64,000 bases of DNA, taken from contig CAIVQO010000090.1 of assembly GCA_903908065.1 (NCBI GenBank), positions 1 to 64,000 of the forward strand, in the 5' to 3' direction. Positions 37,824-46,241 of the stretch are shown here, piece by piece. The stretch's first letter is position 1, and every line of letters starts with the position of its first letter. The notes below the pieces were generated by a model, which did not search any database, had not been told where the DNA came from, and worked only from the letters and a program-made list of their open reading frames with translations. A program made the position numbers and the translations under genes. The stretch is from an uncultured beta proteobacterium. Lineage in GTDB: Bacteria > Pseudomonadota > Gammaproteobacteria > Burkholderiales > Rhodocyclaceae.

Positions 37824-39325
37824 CAATGCGCCTGCACCCTGCCCCACTCGCGCTCGAAGATGCGGACCAGGTTCTGGTTGTCGAGGCGGTTGGGTTCGGC
37901 GGCGACGCGCGCCATGTCGGCGGGGAAGTGGAACAGCGCGGGAATCGCATCTGGAGTGACGAAGCGGGTCGCCACCGGGATGGTTTGCGGCGGCCGGTAG
38001 TCGCGCTTGCCGGCGAGGATGTAGCCCCATTCGCCGAAGCTCGGTACCAGGGCGTGGTAGGGTGCGGTGCGCCAGCCGGCGGCTTCCAGCGTGGCGACCA
38101 CGGTCCAGAAGCTTTGCCGCGCGTAGAGCGGCGAGGTGGCCTGCACCGCGACCAGGCCGGTTTCGGCGACGTGCTGTTTCAGCAGGCGGTAGAAGGCGGT
38201 CGAGTAGAGCTTGCCCAGCGCGTGGTTGGACGGATCGGGAAAATCGGCGATGACGAAATCGAATATCTCGGTAGAGGTTTCCAGCCATTGCAGGGCATCG
38301 GCGTTCACGATCTTCAGCTTGGGCGAAGCCAGCGCGCCGCCATTAAGCTCGCGCAGCAGCGGCGACTGGGCGAAGAGTTCGGTCATGCGCGGGTCGAGGT
38401 CGACCAGGGTGATGTGTTCCACCTGCGGGTACTTGAGGACCTCGCGCACCGCCATGCCGTCGCCGCCGCCCAGCACCAGCACCCGGCGCGCACCCGGCAG
38501 CGCGGCCAGGCCAGGATGTACCAGGGCTTCGTGGTAGCGGTACTCGTCGCGCGACGAAAACTGCAGGTTGTGGTTGAGGTAGAGCCGCGTCTCGTCGCGG
38601 CTCCGGGTGACGACGATGCGCTGGTAGGCGCTGGACTCGGCGTGCACGATGTCTTCGGCATAGAGGTTGGCCTCGGCCAGGCTGACGTAGTGGCCAGCGA
38701 AGCCGAAGCCGACGGCCAGCAGCGCCAGCACCGCGATGCACTGTGCGCGCAGCGCCGGCAGCGGGCCGAGCTGGGCGCGGAACAGCCACAGCGCCCAGGC
38801 CGCGACCAGGGCATTGAGCAGGCCGAACAGCAGCGCGCTCCTGACCAACCCGAGATGCGGCGCCAGCAGCAGCGGGAACAGCACCGACACCGCCAGCGCG
38901 CCGATGTAATCGACGCTAAGTACTTGCGCGACCAGGTCCTTGAACGCCACTTCGCGCTTGAGGATGCGCATGATCAGCGGGATCTCCAGCCCGACCAGGA
39001 TGCCGATCAGCAGCACCAGGCCATAGAGGGCGAAGCGGAAGGGTCCGGCGTGGAGGGTGAACAGCAGGAACAGTAGCCCGGCCGAAAGGCCGCCGAGCAG
39101 GCCCACCAGCAGTTCGATCTGGATGAAGCGCACCAGCAAGTTGCCCGCCACGTGCTTCGACAGCCAGGAGCCGATGCCCATGGCGAACAGGTAGGCGCCG
39201 ATCACCGTGGAGAACTGCGTCACCGAATCGCCCAACAGGTAGCTCGCCAGGGCGCCTGCGATCAGCTCGTAGGCCAGCCCGCAGGAGGCGACGATGAACA
39301 CCGAGGCCAGCAGGGTGCGCTGCAT
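37823..39325 (-). CDS. membrane-embedded spermidine synthase-like aminopropyltransferase
   Basis: 500 aa from ATG 39325 (MQRTLLASVFIVASCGLAYE). Residues 1 to about 215 form seven or so transmembrane helices. Residues about 225-480 are a spermidine-synthase Rossmann domain with LVLGGGDGMAVREVLKYP, LVDLDPRM and IADFPDPSNHALGKLYS. The SpeE active-site block DxxDP is present as DFPDP. The frame continues upstream to 39526 but would add 67 atypical residues. Its start overlaps the 48-residue gene by one base (TAATG). The membrane domain suggests a membrane or extracellular aminopropyl acceptor. Confidence 0.88.
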   Translation of the reverse strand: MQRTLLASVFIVASCGLAYELIAGALASYLLGDSVTQFSTVIGAYLFAMGIGSWLSKHVAGNLLVRFIQIELLVGLLGGLSAGLLFLLFTLHAGPFRFALYGLVLLIGILVGLEIPLIMRILKREVAFKDLVAQVLSVDYIGALAVSVLFPLLLAPHLGLVRSALLFGLLNALVAAWALWLFRAQLGPLPALRAQCIAVLALLAVGFGFAGHYVSLAEANLYAEDIVHAESSAYQRIVVTRSRDETRLYLNHNLQFSSRDEYRYHEALVHPGLAALPGARRVLVLGGGDGMAVREVLKYPQVEHITLVDLDPRMTELFAQSPLLRELNGGALASPKLKIVNADALQWLETSTEIFDFVIADFPDPSNHALGKLYSTAFYRLLKQHVAETGLVAVQATSPLYARQSFWTVVATLEAAGWRTAPYHALVPSFGEWGYILAGKRDYRPPQTIPVATRFVTPDAIPALFHFPADMARVAAEPNRLDNQNLVRIFEREWGRVQAH

Positions 39326-39471
39326 TATTTGTGAAACAGGCGTGAGGCTTGGCCCGGGCGCAGGGCCTGGGCGTTGGCGTCGTCGGCGAACAGGGACCAG
39401 CCCTGGTACTGCGCGTAATTGAAGAGCAGGAAGCCGGACAAGGCCAGGGCGAGGGTCAGCCGTGCCAGCAT
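39325..39471 (-). CDS. 48-residue single-helix membrane protein
   Basis: Small protein MLARLTLALALSGFLLFNYA then QYQGWSLFADDANAQALRPG and a basic end. One N-terminal transmembrane helix or signal anchor is clear, followed by a short polar tail. Its ATG overlaps the DUF4178 stop (ATGA) and its TAA overlaps the SpeE-like ATG by one base, so it is coupled at both ends. I do not recognise the family. Confidence 0.7.
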   Translation of the reverse strand: MLARLTLALALSGFLLFNYAQYQGWSLFADDANAQALRPGQASRLFHK

Positions 39472-41429
39472 CAGTCGCCCCCTCCGTCGCCGCCCGAATC
39501 TCCGTCGCTGTCGGAATCGCTTTCACTGCCGAACTCGGCGCCGCTGGAAAGGAAGTCGGCCTCCTTCCAGCGTTCGGCCTCGAAGTCGGCTACCCGGTAA
39601 CGGCTGAACATTGGCAGCAGGACCAGGAAGCTCAAGAGGAAGAAGAAATTGCTCCAGGCAGCCTGGTCACGGACGACGCGGACGCGATCGGCCACGCCGA
39701 CGCGCTTCTCGGCGGAAAATTCCGGATCGATGACAAAAAAATAGTCGCCCGCCGGCAGGTCGCGGAACACCAGCTCGCGCGAGCGGTCGCCCTCACTCCA
39801 GGCGCCATCGTCGTAGCCGTGCCAGTAGGCCAGCTCGGTCTGGCTGGCCCAGGCGCGGCCGCTGCTCTTTTCCACCAGGGTGATGCCGAGTCCGAGCCAG
39901 TTGTTGTCGAGGTCGGTATCGTGGCGCAGCACCACGCTGCGCGCTTCGCGCTCCAGGCGGAAGCTTTGGGTGGTCACCGGCTCTTCGTTGTCGGTGGCGA
40001 AGAACAGGCGCTGGTCGAGCACGGTGCGCCCGCCGAGCAGGAAAACCCACAGCAGTTGCGCCAGCAGCGCCAGCATGGCGAACTTCCAGAACTGGCTAAA
40101 GACCTTTCGATGCGGCTCGGCGCGCGGATTGGGCTGGTTGGCAGCGATGCCGGTCGGCGCCGGCAGCGCATGGTCGAGCTTGAAGGCGGCGGCAACTTCC
40201 TCGACCGGCAGATAGTCGGCCAGCGACCAGGTGATCTCGGCATGCCGCGCCTCGCGGCTCAGCATGTGCGGCGGGGCGACGAAGTCGATGGTTTCCCAGG
40301 TCTCGCCGACGGCGATTTTCCAGGTGAATTCGCCCATGACATAGCGCGTCACCGCCGAGCCGGCGGCAAATCGTTTATAGGGTTCGCCCTTGTAGAGGGC
40401 TTCCGACTGGCCCACCTGGTAGCGCGGCGGATTGCCGACGGGGCTGACCCAGCTCCAGTGGCCGTTCGCTTCGACCAGCCAGCGAAAGCCTTCTTCGGCG
40501 TGGTGCAGCAGGTATTCGTGCCATCGGTAGTCCTTGCCTTCGGCGGTAACGGCGCGTTCCTGGAAGCCGATCACGGTCCAGTCGCGGCCGCCGAAGCGGC
40601 CCACGCTGCCGAGCGGGATCAGCGGCTCGATGCGCGTCAGGGTAATGGCCTTGTGCAGGATGCGCAGGCTGCTGTTGTCGTGTTCCAGCACCGTCAGGCA
40701 GGACGGACAGGCCACGCTTTGCACCGCCTTGTCGTGGATGTCGATGGCGCTGCCGCAGCGCGGGCAGTTGAGCGCCTTGACCATCCCGGCGGATTTGGCC
40801 GGACTTTCGGCGCGCAGGTTGGCAAAGCCGAAACTGGCGAAGGGCAGCGATTCGCCGACAAAGACCAGCGGCGGCGTTTCCGAGTAGTCGATGCTGGCGA
40901 AGCCGGCGCCCTCGGTGGCGCGCAGGTCCACCACCGGCGCCGGGTAGCCGGCGCCAAAGGGAAACGGCAGCTCGCCTTCGCCTGCCACGCACAGGGCTTC
41001 CTCGCGGTTGCCGACGACGAATTCGCGTCCGGCGATGCGTACCGCATCGTTGGGCATGATCCCGGCGAAGGCCGGCAGCTCGCCGCCGGGCGGGGTGAGG
41101 AAGCTGATCGTGTATTCGCCTCCGGCGTCCGACAGCCAGCCCGAGCGCATGTCGTCGAACAGCACATGCCATTCGTTCCAGATGCCCGCCTCATAGCGCA
41201 GCTGGATGCGGCCGATCACGGCGAAATGCACACCCTTGTAGCGGCCCTCGGTACCGAGCCGGATCGGCGAGGCGTCCTCGAGCAGGTCGGCCATGCGGCC
41301 GAGGTTCTCCAGGTTGCCGCCGTGGCGGACCAGCGTGCTGCGGCAGAACTCGCAGACGCCGTGGAAGGAGGCCGAGGACTTAAAAACGACCGGCGCGCCG
41401 CAGGCCGGGCAGTTGGCGCTGAAAGGCAT
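39471..41429 (-). CDS. DUF4178 protein with zinc ribbons and membrane helices
   Basis: 652 aa. It starts with a zinc ribbon CPACGAPVVF...CEFCRS, then a first DUF4178 module (about residues 60-190). A second zinc ribbon NCPRCGSAIDI...ACPSCL and a second DUF4178 module (about 260-410) follow. Transmembrane helices lie near residues 455-475 and 595-620, and the tail is acidic Ser/Asp/Gly-rich (SDSDSDGDSGGDGGG). It reads like a sensor or scaffold at the membrane. It lies 24 bases after the SPFH gene and overlaps the 48-residue gene. Confidence 0.82.
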   Translation of the reverse strand: MPFSANCPACGAPVVFKSSASFHGVCEFCRSTLVRHGGNLENLGRMADLLEDASPIRLGTEGRYKGVHFAVIGRIQLRYEAGIWNEWHVLFDDMRSGWLSDAGGEYTISFLTPPGGELPAFAGIMPNDAVRIAGREFVVGNREEALCVAGEGELPFPFGAGYPAPVVDLRATEGAGFASIDYSETPPLVFVGESLPFASFGFANLRAESPAKSAGMVKALNCPRCGSAIDIHDKAVQSVACPSCLTVLEHDNSSLRILHKAITLTRIEPLIPLGSVGRFGGRDWTVIGFQERAVTAEGKDYRWHEYLLHHAEEGFRWLVEANGHWSWVSPVGNPPRYQVGQSEALYKGEPYKRFAAGSAVTRYVMGEFTWKIAVGETWETIDFVAPPHMLSREARHAEITWSLADYLPVEEVAAAFKLDHALPAPTGIAANQPNPRAEPHRKVFSQFWKFAMLALLAQLLWVFLLGGRTVLDQRLFFATDNEEPVTTQSFRLEREARSVVLRHDTDLDNNWLGLGITLVEKSSGRAWASQTELAYWHGYDDGAWSEGDRSRELVFRDLPAGDYFFVIDPEFSAEKRVGVADRVRVVRDQAAWSNFFFLLSFLVLLPMFSRYRVADFEAERWKEADFLSSGAEFGSESDSDSDGDSGGDGGGD

Positions 41430-41453
41430 GGGCGATGCGGAGACTGTGCGGCG

Positions 41454-42488
41454 TCAGCCGAGCTTCTTCAGCAGCTCTGCCTTTTTCGCGTTGAACTCGG
41501 CTTGCGAGAGGATGCCCTTGGCCACCAGGCCGTGCAGCTTCTCCAGCGTGGCGACGACATCGTCGGCCGACACCGGTGCAGAAGTCGGCGCTGGCGGTGC
41601 GGCGTTCTGCGGCGCGGCGAGCGGGTTCAGCGCGCCGGCCATGGCGCCAGCGACCTGCTGACCAAGACCGAGCCCGACGCCAAGGCCGGCGCCGATCCCG
41701 GCCAGCCCGCCCTCATTCTGTGCCGCCAGCGGGATCGCCTCGGCGGTCTGGAACTGGGTGTAGGCCTGCATGCCGCCCATCATGTTCACGCCGATGCGCT
41801 TGTCGAGCATGGCCTGCAATTCTTCGGGCAGCGAAATGTTCTGCACGTTGAGGCTGTCGAGCGCCAGGCCGTACTGCTGGAACATCGGATCGAGCTTGGC
41901 CTTGAGCGCTCTGCCGAACTCTTCCTGGTTGCCCGCCATGTCGATGAAGGGCACGCCCGATTCGCCGAAGATGTCGGAGATATGGCCGACGATGGTGTTG
42001 CGCAGCTGGCCTTCGAGCTGCTCGGACGTGAAGCGCTCCAGCGTGCCCGAGAGCGTGCCATGGAAGGCCTTGGGGTCTGTCAGGTGGAAGGCATAGATGC
42101 CGAAGGCGCGCAGCCTCACCATGCCGAAATCCTTGTCGCGGATGGTGACCGGATTCGGCGTGCCCCACTTGCGGTCGATCTTCTGCCGCGTGCTGAAGAA
42201 ATACACGTCGGACTTGAAGGGCGACTCGAACAGCTTGTCCCAGTTCTTCAGGTAGGTCAGCACCGGCAGGGTCTGGGTGGTCAGCTTGTACATGCCGGGG
42301 CCGAAAATGTCGGCCACCACGCCCTCGTTGATGAACACCGCCATCTGCGATTCGCGCACCGTCAGGCTGGCGCCGTTCTGGATTTCCATCTCGGCCATGG
42401 GGAAGCGCCAGGCCATGGTCTCGCCGTCATCCTCGGTCCATTGGATGATGTCGATGAACTGTTTCTTGATGAAGTCCATGAGTGCCAT
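41454..42488 (-). CDS. SPFH/Band-7-type protein with SHOCT C terminus
   Basis: 344 aa. Residues about 20-230 form an SPFH domain of the virion-core-protein-like group (SQMAVFINEGVVADIFGPGM, VNIRDKDFG-like TIRDKDFGMVRLRAFG). A glycine-rich region (GLAGIGAGLGVGLGLGQ) and a Pro/Ala linker AAPPAPTS come next. The end is a SHOCT motif GILSQAEFNAKKAELL. There is no N-terminal membrane helix, so association with membranes would be peripheral or oligomeric. It sits 24 bases after DUF350 in the same unit; the linker is encoded by a dispersed repeat copy. Confidence 0.87.
   Translation of the reverse strand: MALMDFIKKQFIDIIQWTEDDGETMAWRFPMAEMEIQNGASLTVRESQMAVFINEGVVADIFGPGMYKLTTQTLPVLTYLKNWDKLFESPFKSDVYFFSTRQKIDRKWGTPNPVTIRDKDFGMVRLRAFGIYAFHLTDPKAFHGTLSGTLERFTSEQLEGQLRNTIVGHISDIFGESGVPFIDMAGNQEEFGRALKAKLDPMFQQYGLALDSLNVQNISLPEELQAMLDKRIGVNMMGGMQAYTQFQTAEAIPLAAQNEGGLAGIGAGLGVGLGLGQQVAGAMAGALNPLAAPQNAAPPAPTSAPVSADDVVATLEKLHGLVAKGILSQAEFNAKKAELLKKLG
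41581..41604 (+). repeat. dispersed 24-bp repeat, copy 9 (inside SPFH gene)
   Basis: Matches the consensus at all but one or two defined positions. On the gene strand it encodes AAPPAPTS in the linker between the glycine-rich and SHOCT regions. Confidence 0.7.
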
Positions 42489-42512
42489 GCGGGTCTCCCT
42501 GGTTATTGGTGT

Positions 42513-42917
42513 TCAGTAGGTCATGCAGGCGGCATTGATCAGGCCGATGGTCAGCGACAGCGCCGCGACGAAGATCGCCGGCGCGATGCGGTTGGCGGCG
42601 ATGTCTTCCTTCAGCGTTGGCAGCGCCACGCGCGCCACCAGCCAGGCGGCGAGCTGCACCAGCCCGGCAATCAGGCTCCAGACCAGCAGATCGAGCAGGG
42701 TGTCGCTGTGGGCGATGACATTGGCGATCGGCATGGCGAAGCCGAGCACCGCGCCGGACAAGGAAACGGCGGCAGCCACGTTGTTGTTGCGGATCAGGCG
42801 GATTTCGTCGTAGGGCGTGACGAACAGGTAAACCGCGACAAAGACCGCCAGCAGCGCAATGGCGGCAGCAAAGTAGGCAAGGAAGTTCGGCAGCGTGGCG
42901 AGAAAATGGGCGGGCAT
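42513..42917 (-). CDS. DUF350 (YjfL-like) membrane protein
   Basis: 134 aa with four transmembrane helices (about residues 12-32, 50-72, 80-100, 113-132). The pattern FVTPYDEIRLIRNNNVAAAV then SLSGAVLGFAMP is the DUF350 hallmark. It is the first gene of the seven-gene unit ending in speD. The function is unknown; the family often accompanies SPFH, PspA-like or polyamine-synthase-like genes, as I recall without checking. Confidence 0.88.
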   Translation of the reverse strand: MPAHFLATLPNFLAYFAAAIALLAVFVAVYLFVTPYDEIRLIRNNNVAAAVSLSGAVLGFAMPIANVIAHSDTLLDLLVWSLIAGLVQLAAWLVARVALPTLKEDIAANRIAPAIFVAALSLTIGLINAACMTY

Positions 42918-42946
42918 GTCTGGGCCTCCGATCAGCCTGTCATTCT

Positions 42947-42974
42947 CCCCTTGTCGCGCAGGGGCGACAAGGGG
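42947..42974. other. strong hairpin between AsmA-like gene and DUF350
   Basis: Perfect 11-bp stem CCCCTTGTCGC/GCGACAAGGGG with a six-base loop. There is no T-run, so a rho-independent terminator is unlikely; it lies in the leader of the DUF350-speD unit. Confidence 0.5.
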
Positions 42975-43004
42975 TGGCCCGCGAGATTGCCCTCGGGCGC
43001 GTTC

Positions 43005-44663
43005 TCAGCGCTGGTAGTTCGGTGCCGCCAGCGTGCCGCCCAGCCTCAGGTTGACCGCCCGGCGCGGCCCGGGCGTCAGCGCTTCGACCGTGAGCCGGCC
43101 GTTGGCCGTGCCGAGGGCATTGAAGCCGAGTTCGCCGCCGGCCTTGAGCCCGGGCGCCAGCAGGCGCAGCCGGTTCAGTTCGGTGCGTCCTTCGTCCACC
43201 GCAAAGTCGCCGGCCAGCGACTCGAAGCGGAAATCGCCGCCGCTGCCGCGCTGTTGCAGGACGCGGTCGAGGTCGACTCCGGCCAGTTCGCCCCGGCCCA
43301 GTTCGAAGCTGCCCGCCAATGACGTCCGCGTCAGCAGGTCGCCCGGACGGGCCGCGACGGCGACCAGCGTGGCCTCGCCGGAAGCCATGCCTTCTGGAAT
43401 CCATTGGCGCGCCAGCTTGCCGGCATCGATCCGCTTGGCGGCGAGCTTCGCGCTCAGGCGCCAGCCGTCGCGCCAGGTGAGCAGGCCGTCGCCCATGACT
43501 TCCCCCGCCAGCACGGTGGCCGACAATTTGTTGAAACGCAGGCCGTCCGCGGTCAGTTGGCCGCTCAATGACACATCCGCGAGCGGCGATCGGGCGCCCA
43601 GCAACCAGCGCATCTGGCTGGCTGCCAGCGTCAGCTGCCATTGGTCCTCGCGGCGCAGGTCGAAGGTGATCCTGCCGGTTTCGGCACCTTCGCCGCTCCC
43701 GCTGAGGGAAACCAGCCGGCCGTCCTGAAAGCGGGCGCGCAGCTTGAGCGGCGGCAGATCCTTCTGCTCGCCGGCGAACATCAGGTCTTTGACGTCGATA
43801 TCACCCGACGCCATCAATGCGGAATTTGCCGCGCCCTCGAGCAGTGTTATTGCCAGCTTAGGTGGCAGCAGCGGCCGCTCGATGCGTATCGCATGGTAGG
43901 CCGGTGGGTCGGAGAAGATTCCGCCCCAGCCGCTGTCGATGGCGACCAGCCCGATGTGCGCTGTCGCGTCCGGTGCAGCCGCGGTCACCTCATGCAATTG
44001 CCATTGCGGGTGCGGCAGCAGCGCCAGTCTTGCGCTGCCGACTTTCACGGGAACGCCGAACAGCGCGCTGGCGCTTTGCTCGAAGCCGGCGAGTCGGCTT
44101 TCGAAGTTGTAAAGCTGAAGGAAGCCGAGAACAAGCAGCGGCGGCAGCAGCACGCCCAGCAGCAGCGGCCAGACCACGCGTCGCTGCCGCTCGCGGCGCT
44201 GGCGCAGTCGTTCATGGAGAGCCGCGCGGTCGCATTCCTCTTCTTCGAGTCGCGCGCGCTCCATTGCCTCGGCGCGGGCCTTCTTCTCCGCTGCCTTGCG
44301 CCGACGCTCGTCCTCGGCACGCTGGCGTGCGGCGTCGGCTTCAAGCCGGGCCTGCTCTGCAACCGCGCGCTGCGCGGCCGCTTCCGCTTCGCGCCGTGCC
44401 TGTTCAGCGGCGGCGATGCGGGCCTGCTCCTCGGCCAGCCGGCGCGCCTGTTCCTCGGCCGCCAGGCGCACGCGCTCGGCCAGTTCCCGCGCGGCCTTTT
44501 CCTCGGCCTTGCGGCGTGACTCGTCATCGAGTTGGCGCAGCAGCTCGGTTGCGTTGCCATCGCGCTGGCCGCGCCGACGTGCGAAGTCGGCGCGCAGCTT
44601 CTCGGCGGTCTGGTCGATTCCCGGTTCGCTGTCGTCCAGCGCGATGTCTATCGGTCTTCCCAT
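43005..44663 (-). CDS. TolA-like coiled-coil / AsmA-like envelope protein
   Basis: 552 aa from ATG 44663 (MGRPIDIALDD, with GGAG upstream). Residues about 50-165 are a long Ala/Glu/Arg-rich coiled coil of the TolA type (AAEEQARRLAEEQARIAAAE). One transmembrane helix follows (VVWPLLLGVLLPPLLVLGF). The remainder is a periplasmic, beta-rich AsmA-like part (FGVPVKVGSARLALLPHPQW; LSGQLTADGL; FELGRGELAGVDLDRVL). Most AsmA proteins have no such cytoplasmic coil. It precedes the DUF350 unit on the same strand by 87 bases. Confidence 0.75.
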   Translation of the reverse strand: MGRPIDIALDDSEPGIDQTAEKLRADFARRRGQRDGNATELLRQLDDESRRKAEEKAARELAERVRLAAEEQARRLAEEQARIAAAEQARREAEAAAQRAVAEQARLEADAARQRAEDERRRKAAEKKARAEAMERARLEEEECDRAALHERLRQRRERQRRVVWPLLLGVLLPPLLVLGFLQLYNFESRLAGFEQSASALFGVPVKVGSARLALLPHPQWQLHEVTAAAPDATAHIGLVAIDSGWGGIFSDPPAYHAIRIERPLLPPKLAITLLEGAANSALMASGDIDVKDLMFAGEQKDLPPLKLRARFQDGRLVSLSGSGEGAETGRITFDLRREDQWQLTLAASQMRWLLGARSPLADVSLSGQLTADGLRFNKLSATVLAGEVMGDGLLTWRDGWRLSAKLAAKRIDAGKLARQWIPEGMASGEATLVAVAARPGDLLTRTSLAGSFELGRGELAGVDLDRVLQQRGSGGDFRFESLAGDFAVDEGRTELNRLRLLAPGLKAGGELGFNALGTANGRLTVEALTPGPRRAVNLRLGGTLAAPNYQR

Positions 44664-44868
44664 GGCGTGCTCCGTGACGTGATGCGCAAGGCTGGGCATC
44701 GTCGCGACTGAATGATCCGTCATTTTTTCGGCATCGACCGTGACGTAGCGCACGCTGGGCCGCGCGAGCTGCCGCGAAGACCGTGAACTAACGCACAGAG
44801 CGGCGCATTTTCTGCCCTGGGAGAGGCCAACGCCTCCGCTACACTCGCGCCACCATGAAGGACAAGGA

Positions 44869-45497
44869 ATGATCAGGCAGGCCCGGCTGGCCGGTGGCGC
44901 GATGGTCTGCGGCATGGCGCTGGCGACACTGGCTGACCGGGTCGGTGCGGACGCCGAGGCTCCATTGGTCCGTGCGACGGAGCAGAAACTCGCTCTGGTG
45001 CTGGACCTGCACAAGGGCGAAGTGGGCCGCTGGCGCGAACTCCAGGCCGAGCGGCGCCCGAGTCGCATCGCCGAGCTTGCCGCCGCCTTTCGCCGCGACT
45101 TCCCGCAAAGTCCGCATCGCAAGGAGGCACAGGAGATGGAAGCCGGTGCCCTGCGCGCCGCCAAGCTCAAGCGGGAGGTCGGCTTGTCGGGCGAGTTCTT
45201 CGACATTGCCCATGGCGACGATGCCTTCGATGCATGGGGGCCGCGCGGGGCGATGCCGAGGCCGCCTACCGCGTGGCACGCGCCTACATCGAGGGCAGGT
45301 CGGGTGTCTTCGCCAGCCTCTACCGCCATGAACAATGGTTGCGTTTTGCCGGCGAACTCGGCCACGCGCGCGCCAGCTGGGAACTGGCGCAACTCCTCAA
45401 CACCCTTGGCCGCGTTGCAGAAGCCGCGCACTACGAGAAGCGCGCGATCGGCCTCGGCTACAAGCCGCCGCCGCGCCTGTCCACCCGCGATTATTGA
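44869..45497 (+). pseudogene. Sel1-repeat-like protein with apparent frameshift
   Basis: Two frames together make one protein. The first, from ATG 44869, has an N-terminal signal-like segment and a helical region up to DIAHGDDAFDAW. The second continues as GAARGDAEAAYRVARAYIEG...LGHARASWELAQLLNTLGRVAEAAHYEKRAIGLGY, a Sel1/TPR-type repeat pattern. The switch falls at a GGGGG run near 45236-45240; one additional G would join the frames as DAWGAARGDAEAAY. This is either a true disruption or a homopolymer sequencing error. The stop at 45497 abuts a dispersed repeat copy. Confidence 0.65.
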
Positions 45498-45520
45498 AAG
45501 TCGGCGCTGGCGGTACGGCG
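45497..45520 (+). repeat. dispersed 24-bp repeat, copy 10 (intergenic)
   Basis: Perfect match to the consensus at all defined positions. It fills almost the whole 27-bp gap between the convergent Sel1-like gene and coaX, its first base being the last base of the TGA stop. Confidence 0.8.
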
Positions 45521-45524
45521 CGAT

Positions 45525-46232
45525 TCAGCGGCCCAGCCCGTATTGGGCCAGGCCCTCTAGTACCAGGTTGTCCACCACGCGAATGGGTGGGGTTACGTGC
45601 GGTGCTAGTTCGACTGCAGCGCCGCCGGAAAGCAGGCAGGTGAGCCCCGGCGGCCGGGTGGCCCTTACACGCTCGATGGCGCCCAGCGTGGCGTGCAGCA
45701 CGCCGCTGACGATGGCGTCGTCGGTGTTGGTGGCCAGCGCGCGAAAGTGCCCGCTGGCATGGGGAAGGTCGGCCGTGTTGCTGGCCAGCGCGCTGCGCAT
45801 CAGGGCCAGGCCGGGCAGGATCATGCCGCCGAGGAAGTGTCCCCGGGCGTCGAGCATGTCTACGGTGGTTGCGGTGCCGGCCATCACCACCACGCAGGCA
45901 TCGCCGTGCAGGGCGCGGGCGCCGATCAGCGCCGCCCAGCGATCGGCGCCGAGCTGCTGCGGCCTGTCGTAACCGTTGCTGACGCCGCAGGCGATGGGCG
46001 ACGAGCTAAGCCAGTCGAGCGGTATGCGCAGCTTTGCCGCCAGCGCCTCGATGCGCTGACGGGCTGTCTCGCCGGCGACGTTGCAGGCCACGATGCGCTC
46101 CGGCCGTGCCGGCAGCTGCCGTTCCAGCGTATCCGAATCGGCATGGTCCAGCGCGCCCCGGGCACGCCACTCGTCGCCATCGTGCAGCCCATACTTGAGG
46201 CGCGTATTGCCGGCGTCGAGGCAGAGCAGCAC
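45525..46232 (-). CDS. coaX: type III pantothenate kinase
   Basis: First step of CoA synthesis. The 235-residue protein has the ASKHA fold motifs DAGNTRLKYGLHDG at residues 6-19, GADRWAALIGA near residue 95 and DMLDARGHFLGGMILPGL near residue 127. Potassium-dependent type III enzymes have this layout. It lies nine bases downstream of birA, the standard pair. Confidence 0.95.
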   Translation of the reverse strand: MLLCLDAGNTRLKYGLHDGDEWRARGALDHADSDTLERQLPARPERIVACNVAGETARQRIEALAAKLRIPLDWLSSSPIACGVSNGYDRPQQLGADRWAALIGARALHGDACVVVMAGTATTVDMLDARGHFLGGMILPGLALMRSALASNTADLPHASGHFRALATNTDDAIVSGVLHATLGAIERVRATRPPGLTCLLSGGAAVELAPHVTPPIRVVDNLVLEGLAQYGLGR

Positions 46233-46241
46233 CGATTCGCC

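Noticed and set aside
39462-43322. A 1286-codon open frame on the plus strand across the DUF4178, SPFH and DUF350 genes.
   Set aside because: It is antisense to well-supported genes and its amino acid composition (His/Gln/Ala/Gly/Arg-rich, no domain pattern) is typical of a GC-rich third-position shadow.
44026-44049. A possible dispersed-repeat copy in the TolA/AsmA-like gene.
   Set aside because: Only about 15 of 23 positions match; the first nine bases agree but the rest does not, so it is not listed as a copy.
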